A stretch of 8,459 bases of DNA from an uncultured Lachnospiraceae bacterium (GTDB lineage: Bacteria > Bacillota > Clostridia > Lachnospirales > Lachnospiraceae), in NCBI GenBank assembly GCA_910586015.1, contig CAJUGJ010000025.1, positions 1-8,459 of the forward strand, read 5' to 3'. Positions 1 through 6,490 of the stretch are shown here, in pieces. The position numbers were made by a program, and so were the translations under genes. Every line of letters starts with the position of its first letter. Positions within the stretch are counted from its first letter, which is position 1. The notes under the pieces are model-generated. The model was not told the DNA's origin. It saw only the letters and a program-made list of their open reading frames with translations, and made no database searches.

Positions 1-128
1 TTCTTTTGACACGGCTTGCCTCTTGCTGCCAGCCCGTCCATGATATAGGGAAACAGTGTCACATCCTCTGGGTTTCCCCATACGATTTTCATAATTTCAA
101 GTTCGGCATCGGATAATTGCTGTAACAT
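1..128 (-). CDS. BlaI/MecI-family transcriptional repressor, N-terminal part (runs off window)
   Basis: The minus strand from 128 encodes MLQQLSDAELEIMKIVW and continues open to the window edge, giving 42 codons. The pattern LSDAELEIMKIVW is the hallmark start of the BlaI/MecI/CopY winged-helix family, whose members dimerise on operators and are inactivated by proteolysis when a partner M56 sensor (BlaR1/MecR1) detects a signal, or by metal in CopY types. The ATG at 126-128 is preceded by an AAGGAGGG ribosome binding site (near 138-145). Only about a third of the usual ~120-130 residues is visible, so the recognition helix and any sensor gene lie outside. The gene appears somewhat richer in GC than the rest of the window. 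Family call is firm; the regulated target (beta-lactamase, metal or other) cannot be told. Confidence 0.85.
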   Translation of the reverse strand, partial: MLQQLSDAELEIMKIVWGNPEDVTLFPYIMDGLAARGKPCQK

Positions 129-146
129 GCTTTAGCCCTCCTTATT

Positions 147-189
147 GTATAACATAATGTTGTCAATCGAAGTATAACACAATGTCGTC
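147..189. promoter_or_regulatory. Two tandem operator-like repeats at the BlaI-like promoter
   Basis: Plus-strand copies GTATAACATAATGTTGTC (147-164) and GTATAACACAATGTCGTC (172-189) match at 16 of 18 positions and start 25 bases apart. The first contains an 11-base dyad, AACATAATGTT (151-161); the second carries a less perfect version (176-186). ACA...TGT dyads resemble known BlaI/MecI/CopY operators (TACA-N-TGTA type). One copy covers the -10 and spacer, the other the predicted start point. The role as repressor binding sites is inferred. Confidence 0.5.
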
Positions 190-199
190 ATTTCGTCAA
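171..199 (-). promoter_or_regulatory. Promoter of the BlaI-like repressor gene
   Basis: Read on the minus strand, TTGACG (194-199) and TATACT (171-176) are separated by exactly 17 bases. Transcription would start near 164, about 36 bases upstream of the ATG. Two operator-like repeats overlap the -10/spacer and the start point, as expected for autoregulation. Confidence 0.65.
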
Positions 200-258
200 G
201 TCTATATTTTACAGAAGAAATTAGGAATACGCAGTCTCTGCTATTCAGAAGCCATACA

Positions 259-295
259 AAAACACCGCTCCGATTTTTACTGGAAGCGGCGTTTT
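259..295. terminator. GC-rich hairpin terminator, possibly bidirectional
   Basis: AAAACACCGCT (259-269) pairs with AGCGGCGTTTT (285-295) with one mismatch. Two more C-G pairs past a single bulge close a 10-base loop. A-rich and T-rich flanks give U-tracts on both strands. It separates the BlaI-like promoter from the methyltransferase unit; no gene that clearly ends here is visible on either side, so it may be left from an earlier arrangement. Confidence 0.55.
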
Positions 296-299
296 GCGT

Positions 300-417
300 A
301 AGGTTGACAGTCCATTAAATTGTTGTGTTTTTGTATGCTCTTGTTAAGGGAAGATAAGGTAAACATATAAAACTTTTATTATGTTTTAAATATTGTTACT
401 GATATAACCTCATTCTT
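300..417. other. Intergenic stretch without recognisable gene
   Basis: Between the hairpin at 259-295 and the methyltransferase promoter lies AT-rich DNA with no supported coding frame and no RNA gene that I recognise. Its right half (about 350-410) is very AT-rich, which may act as an UP-like element for the next promoter, but this is only a guess. Confidence 0.5.
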
Positions 418-447
418 TTGTTGACACCCTTGGATTTATGATATAAT
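418..447 (+). promoter_or_regulatory. Promoter of the methyltransferase-GNAT unit
   Basis: A perfect -10 hexamer TATAAT lies at 442-447. Upstream, TTGACA at 421-426 is consensus but only 15 bases away, while the overlapping TTGTTG at 418-423 gives an 18-base spacer. Either could serve as -35. The start point would be about 454, leaving a 35-base leader. Confidence 0.6.
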
Positions 448-488
448 GTTGAAGCAGAGAAAAAAATTGAAACAGGGGAACGATTAAT

Positions 489-1220
489 GTGAATAATGAA
501 TATGATAATGAGCAATTTTTTAATGAATATGCAAAAATGTCTCGCAGTAGAGATGGTTTAAGTGCTGCTGGAGAATGGCATCAATTAAAATGCCTATTTC
601 CTTCATTTCAAGGAAAACGTGTTCTCGATTTAGGATGTGGATATGGATGGCATTGTAAGTTTGCGGTAGAACAAGGAGCAGTAGAGGTATTAGGGATTGA
701 CTTAAGTAAGAAAATGATTAAAGAAGCTCAAAAGCGTAATACAGAAAATGTAATTCAATATCGTGTATGTGGAATAGAAGAATATGAATATCCAAAAAAT
801 ATGTGGGATTGTGTTATTTCTAATCTAGCTTTGCATTATATCGAACATATAGAGGAAATATTTCGAAAAGTATATAGAACATTAAACCCAAATGGGGTAT
901 TCATTTTTAACATCGAACATCCAATTTTTACTGCAGGGATTGCACAGGACTGGATCTACACAAAAACTGGACAGCCTCAATACTGGCCAATCGATAACTA
1001 TTTCTTTCCGGGAAAACGAATTACACACTTTTTAGGGTGTGATGTAGTAAAACAGCACCATACACTTACACAAATATTGATGGGATTATTGAATAGTGGC
1101 TTTGAACTTGAAGCTGTGGAGGAAGCGAAACCACCCAAAGAGATGATGGATATTCCAGGAATGAGAGACGAATTGCGTCGACCGATGATGTTATTAGTAA
1201 AGGCTATAGTAAAAAAATAA
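489..1220 (+). CDS. Class I SAM-dependent methyltransferase
   Basis: This complete 243-residue soluble protein has the Rossmann-type SAM-binding fold. Motif I is VLDLGCGYG (45-53), the acidic ribose-binding residue is D71 in VLGIDLS, motif IV is DCVISNLALHYIE (107-119), and the post-IV strand is LNPNGVFIF (132-140). It belongs to the broad small-molecule methyltransferase group (UbiE/methyltransf_11-like) and transfers a methyl group from SAM; the acceptor cannot be read from sequence. The start is GTG at 489: the ATG at 487 is immediately followed by a stop, and an AGGGG ribosome binding site sits at 474-478. A GNAT gene follows after 25 bases with its own ribosome binding site, so the two are probably co-transcribed. 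No signal peptide or membrane segment is visible. Confidence 0.93.
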   Translation: MNNEYDNEQFFNEYAKMSRSRDGLSAAGEWHQLKCLFPSFQGKRVLDLGCGYGWHCKFAVEQGAVEVLGIDLSKKMIKEAQKRNTENVIQYRVCGIEEYEYPKNMWDCVISNLALHYIEHIEEIFRKVYRTLNPNGVFIFNIEHPIFTAGIAQDWIYTKTGQPQYWPIDNYFFPGKRITHFLGCDVVKQHHTLTQILMGLLNSGFELEAVEEAKPPKEMMDIPGMRDELRRPMMLLVKAIVKK

Positions 1221-1245
1221 TATCGACAGGAAATGGAGGATATAA

Positions 1246-1686
1246 ATGATTATTCGAAAAATGAAACGAGAGGATATCTCTATATGTGCGGATATTTTGT
1301 GTAGTGTTTACAACAATGAAATGTGGTAGTGTCATTGGACGAACGAAACAGCAACCGAATATCTTATAGATTTTTTTGATATGAAAAATTTTGTGGGATA
1401 TGTTTTGGAAGATGGAAAAACTATCATTGGTGGTGTATTTGCACATAAAAAAGTATGGTGGAATAATAGTGAAATTTTTGTAGAGGAAATGTTTATTAAA
1501 CCAGAACAGCAACATAAGGGATATGGTTCAATGTTGATGAGACAGATTGAGAAATATGTAAATGAAAATAGATTTGCAGGTATCACTTTGTCTACCAATA
1601 AATATGCACCTGCACCTAACTTCTATCGAAAAAACGGTTTTGTAGATTGTGAACATGTTTTGTTTATGGCAAAAGAAATGATTTAA
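1246..1686 (+). pseudogene. GNAT-family N-acetyltransferase interrupted by an in-frame TAG
   Basis: From the ATG at 1246, which has a strong GGAGGA ribosome binding site at 1235-1240, the frame runs 27 codons (MIIRKMKREDISICADILCS, then VYNNEMW). It meets TAG at 1327-1329 and then continues in the same frame for 118 more codons to TAA at 1684-1686. The second part carries the acetyl-CoA loop Q-H-K-G-Y-G (about 89-94) after the MFIKPEQ strand, and the C-terminal APAPNFYRKNGF block typical of GNAT enzymes, which move an acetyl group from acetyl-CoA to an amine. Read through, the total of 146 codons is normal for the family. The next ATG (1381) has no ribosome binding site and would lose the first strand and helix, so it is not a convincing start. 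One substitution (for example CAG to TAG) explains the break. Either a recent pseudogene or a readthrough/suppressed stop. Confidence 0.85.
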
Positions 1687-1705
1687 AAATCATATAAACA
1701 TTTTC

Positions 1706-1735
1706 TTGAAAATTTTTAAAAGTCTATAGTATAAT
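1706..1735 (+). promoter_or_regulatory. Promoter of the fucosidase gene
   Basis: TTGAAA (1706-1711) and a perfect TATAAT (1730-1735) are 18 bases apart, only 19 bases past the GNAT stop. The fucosidase can therefore be transcribed independently of the methyltransferase-GNAT pair. The start point would be near 1742. No operator-like dyad or cre-like site is obvious beside it. Confidence 0.7.
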
Positions 1736-1783
1736 AAGTGCAAATAACAGATCAAAAAATTTGTTTTGGAAGGGATAAAACGG

Positions 1784-3121
1784 ATGGCTGAATATATTAT
1801 GAATGGGGCTGAATTAGCATCTATGCTAAAAGGACAACTTGGTAATCAAATGAATTTTAATGGTCTTTTTGGAGAAGATGCAGAGGATCTCCATCTTAGT
1901 GATGATGAGATTTCTTGGTGGAGAGATGCGAAATTTGGTCTTTTTATTCACTGGGGAATTTATTCGGTAATTGGTAAGGGAGAATGGGCATATTTCAATG
2001 AAAAAATGGCAGAAGATACATATCGTAAAATCGCAGAAGAAGAATTTCATCCTAAAAGATCTGCTAAAGAAATAGTAAAGGAATGGATTGATATAGCAGA
2101 AAGTGCAGGAATGAAATATGCTGTTATGGTCACAAGACATCATGATGGTTTTGCCCTTTGGGATAGCAAAGGGAGTTATAAAAATTTTACTTCTATGCAA
2201 TGTGGTCAGAACGCTGATTATGTAAAAGCTTTTACAGATATCTGTCATGAAAGGGGAATACACACAGGTCTTTACTATTCTCCAATGGATTGGAGATTTT
2301 CAGGCTATTTTGATCCAAAGGGACAGCCAGAAAGTGCTGCACTTATGAAAAAACAGGCATATGATCAGGTAGAGGAATTATGTACACAATACGGAAAAGT
2401 AGAAATTCTCTGGTATGATGGGGGATGGTTGTCACATCAAGGCACAGATGCAGATGCAGCTTGGTTATGGGAGCCATTAAAATTGAACAGAATGGCTCGA
2501 TCCTATCAAGCTGGGATTATGGTTACACCACGTTCTGGATACAGAGGAGATTTTGAAACAGATGAAGGAATACATGAAGTACAAGGTAAAATAGTACCTA
2601 TTCCGTGGGAAAAATGTATGTCTGTTTCTGAAACATGGGGATATCGGCCTCATGACAAATTTCAAGATTTTCCTTTTCTGCTTCGTATGTTGATCAATAC
2701 AGTCTGTCGTGATGGAAATCTTTTGCTGAATGTAGGGCCAGATTCTGAGGGTTGTATCCCAGAACAAGCCCAAAAAATTTTAAAACAAATGGGCACATGG
2801 CTTGCTGAAAATGGAGAAGCTATCTATGCAACTCGTGGAGGAATCTGGCAACCAGTAGATGGAGTATATGGCTCTACTTGTACACAGACTGCCATTTATG
2901 TTCATATTTTAGATTGTGATACGTTTCAAAACATTACTTTGCCTGCAAAAGAAATGCCAAAAGGTATGATAATCAAAAAAGCAACACTCTTAAATGGTAT
3001 TGAAGTTAAATTTGAACAAAATATAGAAGGAGTAAAAATTTTAATACCCGATGTAGTCCGACAGCAAAACCGATTGGATACCATAGTTAAGCTTTTTATA
3101 GAGCATACTGTTGATGATTAA
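1784..3121 (+). CDS. GH29 alpha-L-fucosidase, cytoplasmic
   Basis: This 445-residue glycoside hydrolase family 29 enzyme removes alpha-linked L-fucose from oligosaccharides with retention of configuration. The (beta/alpha)8 catalytic domain starts at WWRDAKFGLFIHWGIYS (45-61). Other family blocks are TRHHDGFALWDS (118-128), the nucleophile motif LWYDGGW with D212 as probable nucleophile, GDFETDE (255-261, E261 at the usual acid/base region), MSVSETWGY (279-287) and GNLLLNVGPD (311-320). A short C-terminal beta domain follows. The ATG at 1784 is chosen because a GGAAGGG ribosome binding site lies at 1768-1774; an in-frame TTG at 1766 falls inside that site. There is no signal peptide, so the substrate must be imported as short fucosylated sugars, yet no sugar transporter or fucose catabolic gene is nearby. 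Its place among resistance-type genes is unusual. Exact linkage preference is unknown. Confidence 0.95.
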   Translation: MAEYIMNGAELASMLKGQLGNQMNFNGLFGEDAEDLHLSDDEISWWRDAKFGLFIHWGIYSVIGKGEWAYFNEKMAEDTYRKIAEEEFHPKRSAKEIVKEWIDIAESAGMKYAVMVTRHHDGFALWDSKGSYKNFTSMQCGQNADYVKAFTDICHERGIHTGLYYSPMDWRFSGYFDPKGQPESAALMKKQAYDQVEELCTQYGKVEILWYDGGWLSHQGTDADAAWLWEPLKLNRMARSYQAGIMVTPRSGYRGDFETDEGIHEVQGKIVPIPWEKCMSVSETWGYRPHDKFQDFPFLLRMLINTVCRDGNLLLNVGPDSEGCIPEQAQKILKQMGTWLAENGEAIYATRGGIWQPVDGVYGSTCTQTAIYVHILDCDTFQNITLPAKEMPKGMIIKKATLLNGIEVKFEQNIEGVKILIPDVVRQQNRLDTIVKLFIEHTVDD

Positions 3122-3196
3122 GAATTAAGGAAATAAAGAGAGGATTAAGTTCCATCTAGTTATTGGATGCTAAAACCATATGAAGGAAGAATTGAA

Positions 3197-3679
3197 ATGA
3201 CAAACCATGAACAATGCAAAGAAGAAATAATTGAGTTATTGACTACCATATCAGAGGTGATATGGAGTGGCGGATTATTACTTTTAGATATGATGCACAG
3301 AGGATATTTGGATGAGTTATTGACGGAAGATGATGAGGAATATAATAAAAAAGTTGAAATATTGAAAAGACACAAAGATTTGCTCATGGGCGATTTATTC
3401 GGAGAACTGACATTTATTGTTATTACGGCAAAACAAAACATTGAAAAACTGATTGGCTTGTTTTCTAAGAATGAGGATGATTCTATTATCCAACTCTTCA
3501 AGGAAGCTTTTATCATGTATTCGAATCATTATCGCCCATGGGAAGTAAAATTTTCACTGAAAAAAATAATTGGTCAGAATGTTTCAATAGAGAAAATCTT
3601 CTTAACTTATTTAAAAGAAAATGAAAGATATACCGATTGTCTCAACAGATATTCGGAAGAAGGGTATTGTGGCAGGTGA
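3197..3679 (+). CDS. Uncharacterised 160-residue protein, possibly truncated by a TGA
   Basis: I do not recognise this protein. It is soluble, acidic in its N-terminal half and mostly predicted helical, with a hydrophobic patch SGGLLLLDMM (24-33), an acidic stretch LLTEDDEEY (41-49) and a second hydrophobic helix around LTFIVITA (71-78). The ATG at 3197 is preferred over an upstream in-frame ATG at 3167, because AAGGAAGA (3183-3190) sits at ideal distance from 3197 while 3167 has no ribosome binding site. It lies 75 bases after the fucosidase stop with no terminator or clear promoter between them, so it may be co-transcribed. The frame stops at TGA (3677-3679) but remains open for 25 further codons with coding-like composition, ending at TAA (3755-3757). 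The intact ancestral product may have been 186 residues. Confidence 0.6.
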   Translation: MTNHEQCKEEIIELLTTISEVIWSGGLLLLDMMHRGYLDELLTEDDEEYNKKVEILKRHKDLLMGDLFGELTFIVITAKQNIEKLIGLFSKNEDDSIIQLFKEAFIMYSNHYRPWEVKFSLKKIIGQNVSIEKIFLTYLKENERYTDCLNRYSEEGYCGR

Positions 3680-3757
3680 GAAGATTGGTTTTGTAGATTA
3701 AGTTTCGGAAAAACAGATATGGTATCTACTGGAATATATGAGGTGATTTCATATTAA
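3680..3757 (+). pseudogene. In-frame continuation of the unknown protein beyond its TGA
   Basis: Immediately after the TGA at 3677-3679 the same frame reads EDWFCRLSFGKT followed by DMVSTGIYEVISY, then TAA. The mixture of aromatic, charged and hydrophobic residues looks like a natural C-terminus rather than random untranslated DNA. A single change such as TGG or CGA to TGA would explain it. At only 25 codons the evidence is suggestive, not firm. Confidence 0.35.
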
Positions 3758-3775
3758 CGGATAGAAGCTTGTATT

Positions 3776-4051
3776 TCAGAAAGGATTTATTTGAGTTAGC
3801 TGAAGTTTCTGAGACAACTCCATATCTTCAGGTTTTTGCATGATTAATCTTTCACCAAACACATTTAACCATTCATCATCTGTTATGAAACTTTTCATAT
3901 CTGTAACAAAAAAAGTAATATCAAAATCTTGAAAGTCATCTGGCAGAATTTTCATATTTGTTCGAGAGCCCTCCAAAGTAACCATGGGAATACGTTCATC
4001 TGCCTTTGCAAAATTTAAGATAGTATTATATACCTGTTCTTCCGATCTCAT
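3776..4051 (-). pseudogene. aadE: aadE-type aminoglycoside 6-adenylyltransferase, 3'-truncated fragment
   Basis: The first 79 codons encode the N-terminal part of an ANT(6)/AadE streptomycin adenylyltransferase: MRSEEQVYN, TLEGSRTN (25-32, with the nucleotidyltransferase G-S-R), FQDFDITFFVTD (40-51, with the D42/D44 metal-binding pair), then FGERLIMQKPEDMEL (65-79). Full-length enzymes are about 285-300 residues, but here similarity stops at 3815 and the frame ends 12 unrelated codons later at 3776. Neither alternative frame beyond that point restores the family sequence. The start is the ATG at 4051, which matches the usual MRSE beginning and lies 6 bases after AGGAG (4058-4062); the ATG at 4057 touches that site. 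Lacking the rest of the nucleotidyltransferase domain and the C-terminal domain, it cannot confer streptomycin resistance. It follows the ABC permease on the same strand. Confidence 0.85.
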
Positions 4052-4121
4052 GTTCATCTCCTGTGACTGTTTAATAATTGTTTTTACTCAGTTATTGATC
4101 AATTTAGAATATGCTATCTGT

Positions 4122-4922
4122 TTAAATATACAAGTCTTTTCTTTCAAATACTATAATTCCTAATATATACAATATAATAGCACCTACAAAAAGCGTAAAT
4201 ATGCCAACTATTGCACTACTTTCACCAACAATAATACCATCTGGATTAAACAATGTAAAAAATGTAAAATACTTTACTTTTTCTGCACTCCCGCCAACAT
4301 TTGCAAGCATCTGTAATACATACATAAATATTGGAATTCCTGCTCCGAATGCAACACTATATTTTGTATCAGAAAATATACAGGAAGAAAGAAAACATAT
4401 ACCTCCGATAAACAAATGCAAACACAATAGTCCACCATTTAATATCAAAAGTGCTATTATATCTAACTTTTCTGGAAAACCAATTCTGGTACAAACCAAT
4501 TCTACTATTGTACTATAAAAAACGAGTAGCAAAATTCCACTTATGAGTACTTTCATCTGTGTAAATGCAATGATATGTCTTTTTACAGGAGCAGCAACCA
4601 ATGAAACCATAGAGCCTTTATCCACATATTTTGCAATCAGGGCATTTCCACGCAATATACAAAATAACATCGGAAAAATTAGCAGTATAAATCCATAGAG
4701 ATAAGATATCATAAATCCCAAAAGATTCGTAGCATTTGCTTTCATACCAACAGATGCCATCAATTCTGGCATAACTTCTATAAAACCATCTAACGTTTTC
4801 ATCATTTCAGGATTATACATATTGATGATAATAGAAACATACATAGTAATAATTGTTCCAAAAATTATTAGTAGCTTTATACTTCCTTTCATTTCATGTT
4901 TATATAGTGCTATATTAATCAT
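4122..4922 (-). CDS. ABC-2-type transporter permease
   Basis: This 266-residue integral membrane protein shows six hydrophobic segments, roughly 14-35, 66-88, 122-146, 153-182, 187-205 and 233-255, in the usual arrangement of ABC-2 permeases with an amphipathic N-terminus (MINIALYKHEMKGS). It pairs with the ATPase encoded just upstream, presumably as two permeases plus two ATPases, to form an exporter in the cytoplasmic membrane. The ATG at 4922 is chosen because GGAGG ends 8 bases before it; a GTG at 4931 overlaps that site. The start lies inside the ATPase gene (8-base overlap), indicating translational coupling. The substrate is not readable; a drug, peptide or lipid are all possible. No terminator is visible before the aadE fragment downstream. 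Confidence 0.9.
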   Translation of the reverse strand: MINIALYKHEMKGSIKLLIIFGTIITMYVSIIINMYNPEMMKTLDGFIEVMPELMASVGMKANATNLLGFMISYLYGFILLIFPMLFCILRGNALIAKYVDKGSMVSLVAAPVKRHIIAFTQMKVLISGILLLVFYSTIVELVCTRIGFPEKLDIIALLILNGGLLCLHLFIGGICFLSSCIFSDTKYSVAFGAGIPIFMYVLQMLANVGGSAEKVKYFTFFTLFNPDGIIVGESSAIVGIFTLFVGAIILYILGIIVFERKDLYI

Positions 4923-5733
4923 TTTTGTCACCTCCGTAGTAATTCATAAAGATTTCTTCCAGACTTTGTTTCGTTGTAACAGTAACTTTTGTCCCATTAC
5001 ATATACCATCAAAATCTGAGGCAAATGCTTTAGCGATAGCTTCATTTTCAAGAGTTACTGTATAACTGTGGGTATGTCGTTTATGTAGTGTTACAGCAGA
5101 ATCAACGGTTATCATCCTACCTTTTCGTATAATACCAATACGATCACAAGTTCTTTCTACTTCTTCAAATATATGGCTTGACATCAAAACTGTTTTGTTA
5201 TGTTCCTTTTCTTCCGCAACTAAATTAACAAACCTACTTTGCATCAATGGATCAAGTCCGCTGGTTGGTTCATCAAGAATAAGAATATCTGGATCGTGCA
5301 TAAATGCGGCAACAATTCCAAGTTTTTGTTTGGTTCCTTTGCTCATCTTTTTTATCTTGCTTTTGGGGTCTAATTCAAAACGTTCCAACAATTCCTTCTT
5401 ACGACTTTGTGTACCGATTTTACGATATTCTGCGATGAATTTCAAAAACTCTGTACCCGACATATCGTCAAAAAAGCTGATTTCACCGGGAATATAGCCA
5501 AGTCTTGCCTGCACTTTTTCCCTTTCGTTCCAACAATCCAGACCATCAATAGTACATTTCCCTGATTCTGGTTTTAGAAATCCCATCAAATGGCGTATAG
5601 TTGTTGTTTTTCCTGCTCCATTCGGCCCCAAAAAGCCAAAAGCTTCTCCCTGATTTACATGAAAAGATATATCAAATACTCCTTTCCCTTCTCCATAGTC
5701 ACGTACAAGATTTTCGATTTTAATGATACTCAT
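4915..5733 (-). CDS. ABC transporter ATP-binding protein
   Basis: This complete 272-residue ATPase has all nucleotide-binding motifs: Walker A GPNGAGKTT (36-44), the Q-loop region GYIPGEISFFDDM (79-91), a divergent signature MSKGTKQKLG (130-139), Walker B LILDEP (151-156) with catalytic E155, D-loop SGLD, and the H-loop histidine H187 in SSHIFEEVE. The Q-loop position carries P-G-E rather than the usual Gln, a variant I associate with some ABC-2 exporters of this type. A C-terminal ~60-residue domain typical of drug/bacteriocin-type exporters ends in SLEEIFMNYYGGDKND. The ATG at 5733 has AAGGAGG close upstream and overlaps the TetR stop by 4 bases (ATGA), so the genes are translationally coupled. 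It powers the permease that follows. Confidence 0.97.
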   Translation of the reverse strand: MSIIKIENLVRDYGEGKGVFDISFHVNQGEAFGFLGPNGAGKTTTIRHLMGFLKPESGKCTIDGLDCWNEREKVQARLGYIPGEISFFDDMSGTEFLKFIAEYRKIGTQSRKKELLERFELDPKSKIKKMSKGTKQKLGIVAAFMHDPDILILDEPTSGLDPLMQSRFVNLVAEEKEHNKTVLMSSHIFEEVERTCDRIGIIRKGRMITVDSAVTLHKRHTHSYTVTLENEAIAKAFASDFDGICNGTKVTVTTKQSLEEIFMNYYGGDKND

Positions 5734-6350
5734 AAATACTCCTCCTTATATGCAATTTGTTTAAACATTTCAGTCCAATTTATAAGTAATTTGCTGATTG
5801 TATCTAAGCATAACGGCTCATTATTCATTTGTCGCTCATGAATATAACCATCTATTAGCCAAATCACCATTTTAAATATTTCAGATGGATTTATATTTTC
5901 TTTGAATTTATATAAATTTATTTTATTAAAATATTGATTGTAATTTTGCTCTATATCCTTTTTACTTTTCATTTTCAAATCACCAGAGATTTCTTCTCTA
6001 TCGGAATAAAAGGAGCGTACTGAAAACTCTACAATATATGGATTTTCAGATAATATCTTGATTTTTTTCATAGTAGTGTAGGTTATGAGTTCAAAAAAAT
6101 CTGTAATTTCCAAAAGTCTGGAATCAGCTACTCCCTCTGTGATTATTCTTTTTACATACTCATATACTGTCAAATACAAATCCTTTTTATTATGAAAATA
6201 GTAAAAAAGCAATCCTTTAGAAACTCCTGCTTTAGAAGCAATCAAATCAGTAGATGCTTTTTTATATTCATATTTTGCAAAAACTTCTATTGCTGCTCGC
6301 AAAATGGAAAGTTGCTTTTTTTCTGGAAGCTCTTTAAATCTTTCACTCAT
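5730..6350 (-). CDS. TetR/AcrR-family transcriptional regulator of the ABC operon
   Basis: This 206-residue regulator has the TetR N-terminal DNA-binding domain. The helix-turn-helix spans ASTDLIASKAGVSKGLLFYYF (about 32-52), followed by the family signature HNKKDLYLTVYEYV. The remaining ~140 residues form the ligand-binding/dimerisation domain, which is divergent and gives no clue to the ligand. The ATG at 6350 follows a GGGGATGA ribosome binding site at short distance. As the first gene of a TetR-ATPase-permease operon, with a 4-base overlap to the ATPase, it most likely represses its own operon and releases on binding the exported compound. GTTTGACT repeats around the promoter are candidate binding sites. 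Specific inducer unknown. Confidence 0.95.
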   Translation of the reverse strand: MSERFKELPEKKQLSILRAAIEVFAKYEYKKASTDLIASKAGVSKGLLFYYFHNKKDLYLTVYEYVKRIITEGVADSRLLEITDFFELITYTTMKKIKILSENPYIVEFSVRSFYSDREEISGDLKMKSKKDIEQNYNQYFNKINLYKFKENINPSEIFKMVIWLIDGYIHERQMNNEPLCLDTISKLLINWTEMFKQIAYKEEYL

Positions 6351-6372
6351 ACTATCATCCCCGACTATTTTG

Positions 6373-6412
6373 GTTTGACTATTTTGTTTAATCTAAATAT
6401 ACCTGTTTGACT
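6373..6412. promoter_or_regulatory. Repeated GTTTGACT motifs, candidate TetR operator
   Basis: On the plus strand GTTTGACT occurs at 6373-6380 and 6405-6412, exactly 32 bases apart (about three helical turns), with a related GTTTAATCT at 6386-6394. One copy lies in the promoter spacer, the middle one at the start point and one downstream, a layout suited to repression. The repeats are direct rather than the inverted type usual for TetR proteins, so the assignment is inferred. Confidence 0.35.
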
Positions 6413-6423
6413 CAAATTTACAA
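6396..6423 (-). promoter_or_regulatory. Promoter of the TetR-ABC operon
   Basis: On the minus strand, TTGTAA (6418-6423) and TATATT (6396-6401) are 16 bases apart, with the start point near 6388 and a leader of about 38 bases. It is the best-matching promoter upstream of the TetR start. Confidence 0.5.
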
Positions 6424-6490
6424 GCCCCTTTATGAAAATAAATATCTAAATGAATGGATTCTGTATCCAGTTATAACACTCTTTTGCTCT

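Noticed and set aside
1381..1686. Separate 101-residue acetyltransferase starting at the internal ATG
   Set aside because: No ribosome binding site precedes 1381, and the upstream codons from 1246 clearly belong to the same GNAT frame.
1826..2263. 145-codon minus-strand frame inside the fucosidase gene
   Set aside because: It lies wholly antisense to a GH29 coding region with intact catalytic motifs; cysteine- and phenylalanine-rich noise.
3160..3516. 118-codon minus-strand open frame opposite the unknown protein
   Set aside because: It is rich in Ser and Asn from antisense reading, has no ribosome binding site, and overlaps a frame with a good start site on the other strand.
3677..3679. 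Selenocysteine insertion at the in-frame TGA
   Set aside because: I see no convincing SECIS-like hairpin just after the codon and no redox-motif context; a nonsense mutation or natural stop is simpler.
4201..4518. 105-codon plus-strand frame within the ABC permease gene
   Set aside because: Antisense shadow of a clear membrane permease; no ribosome binding site and no recognisable motif.
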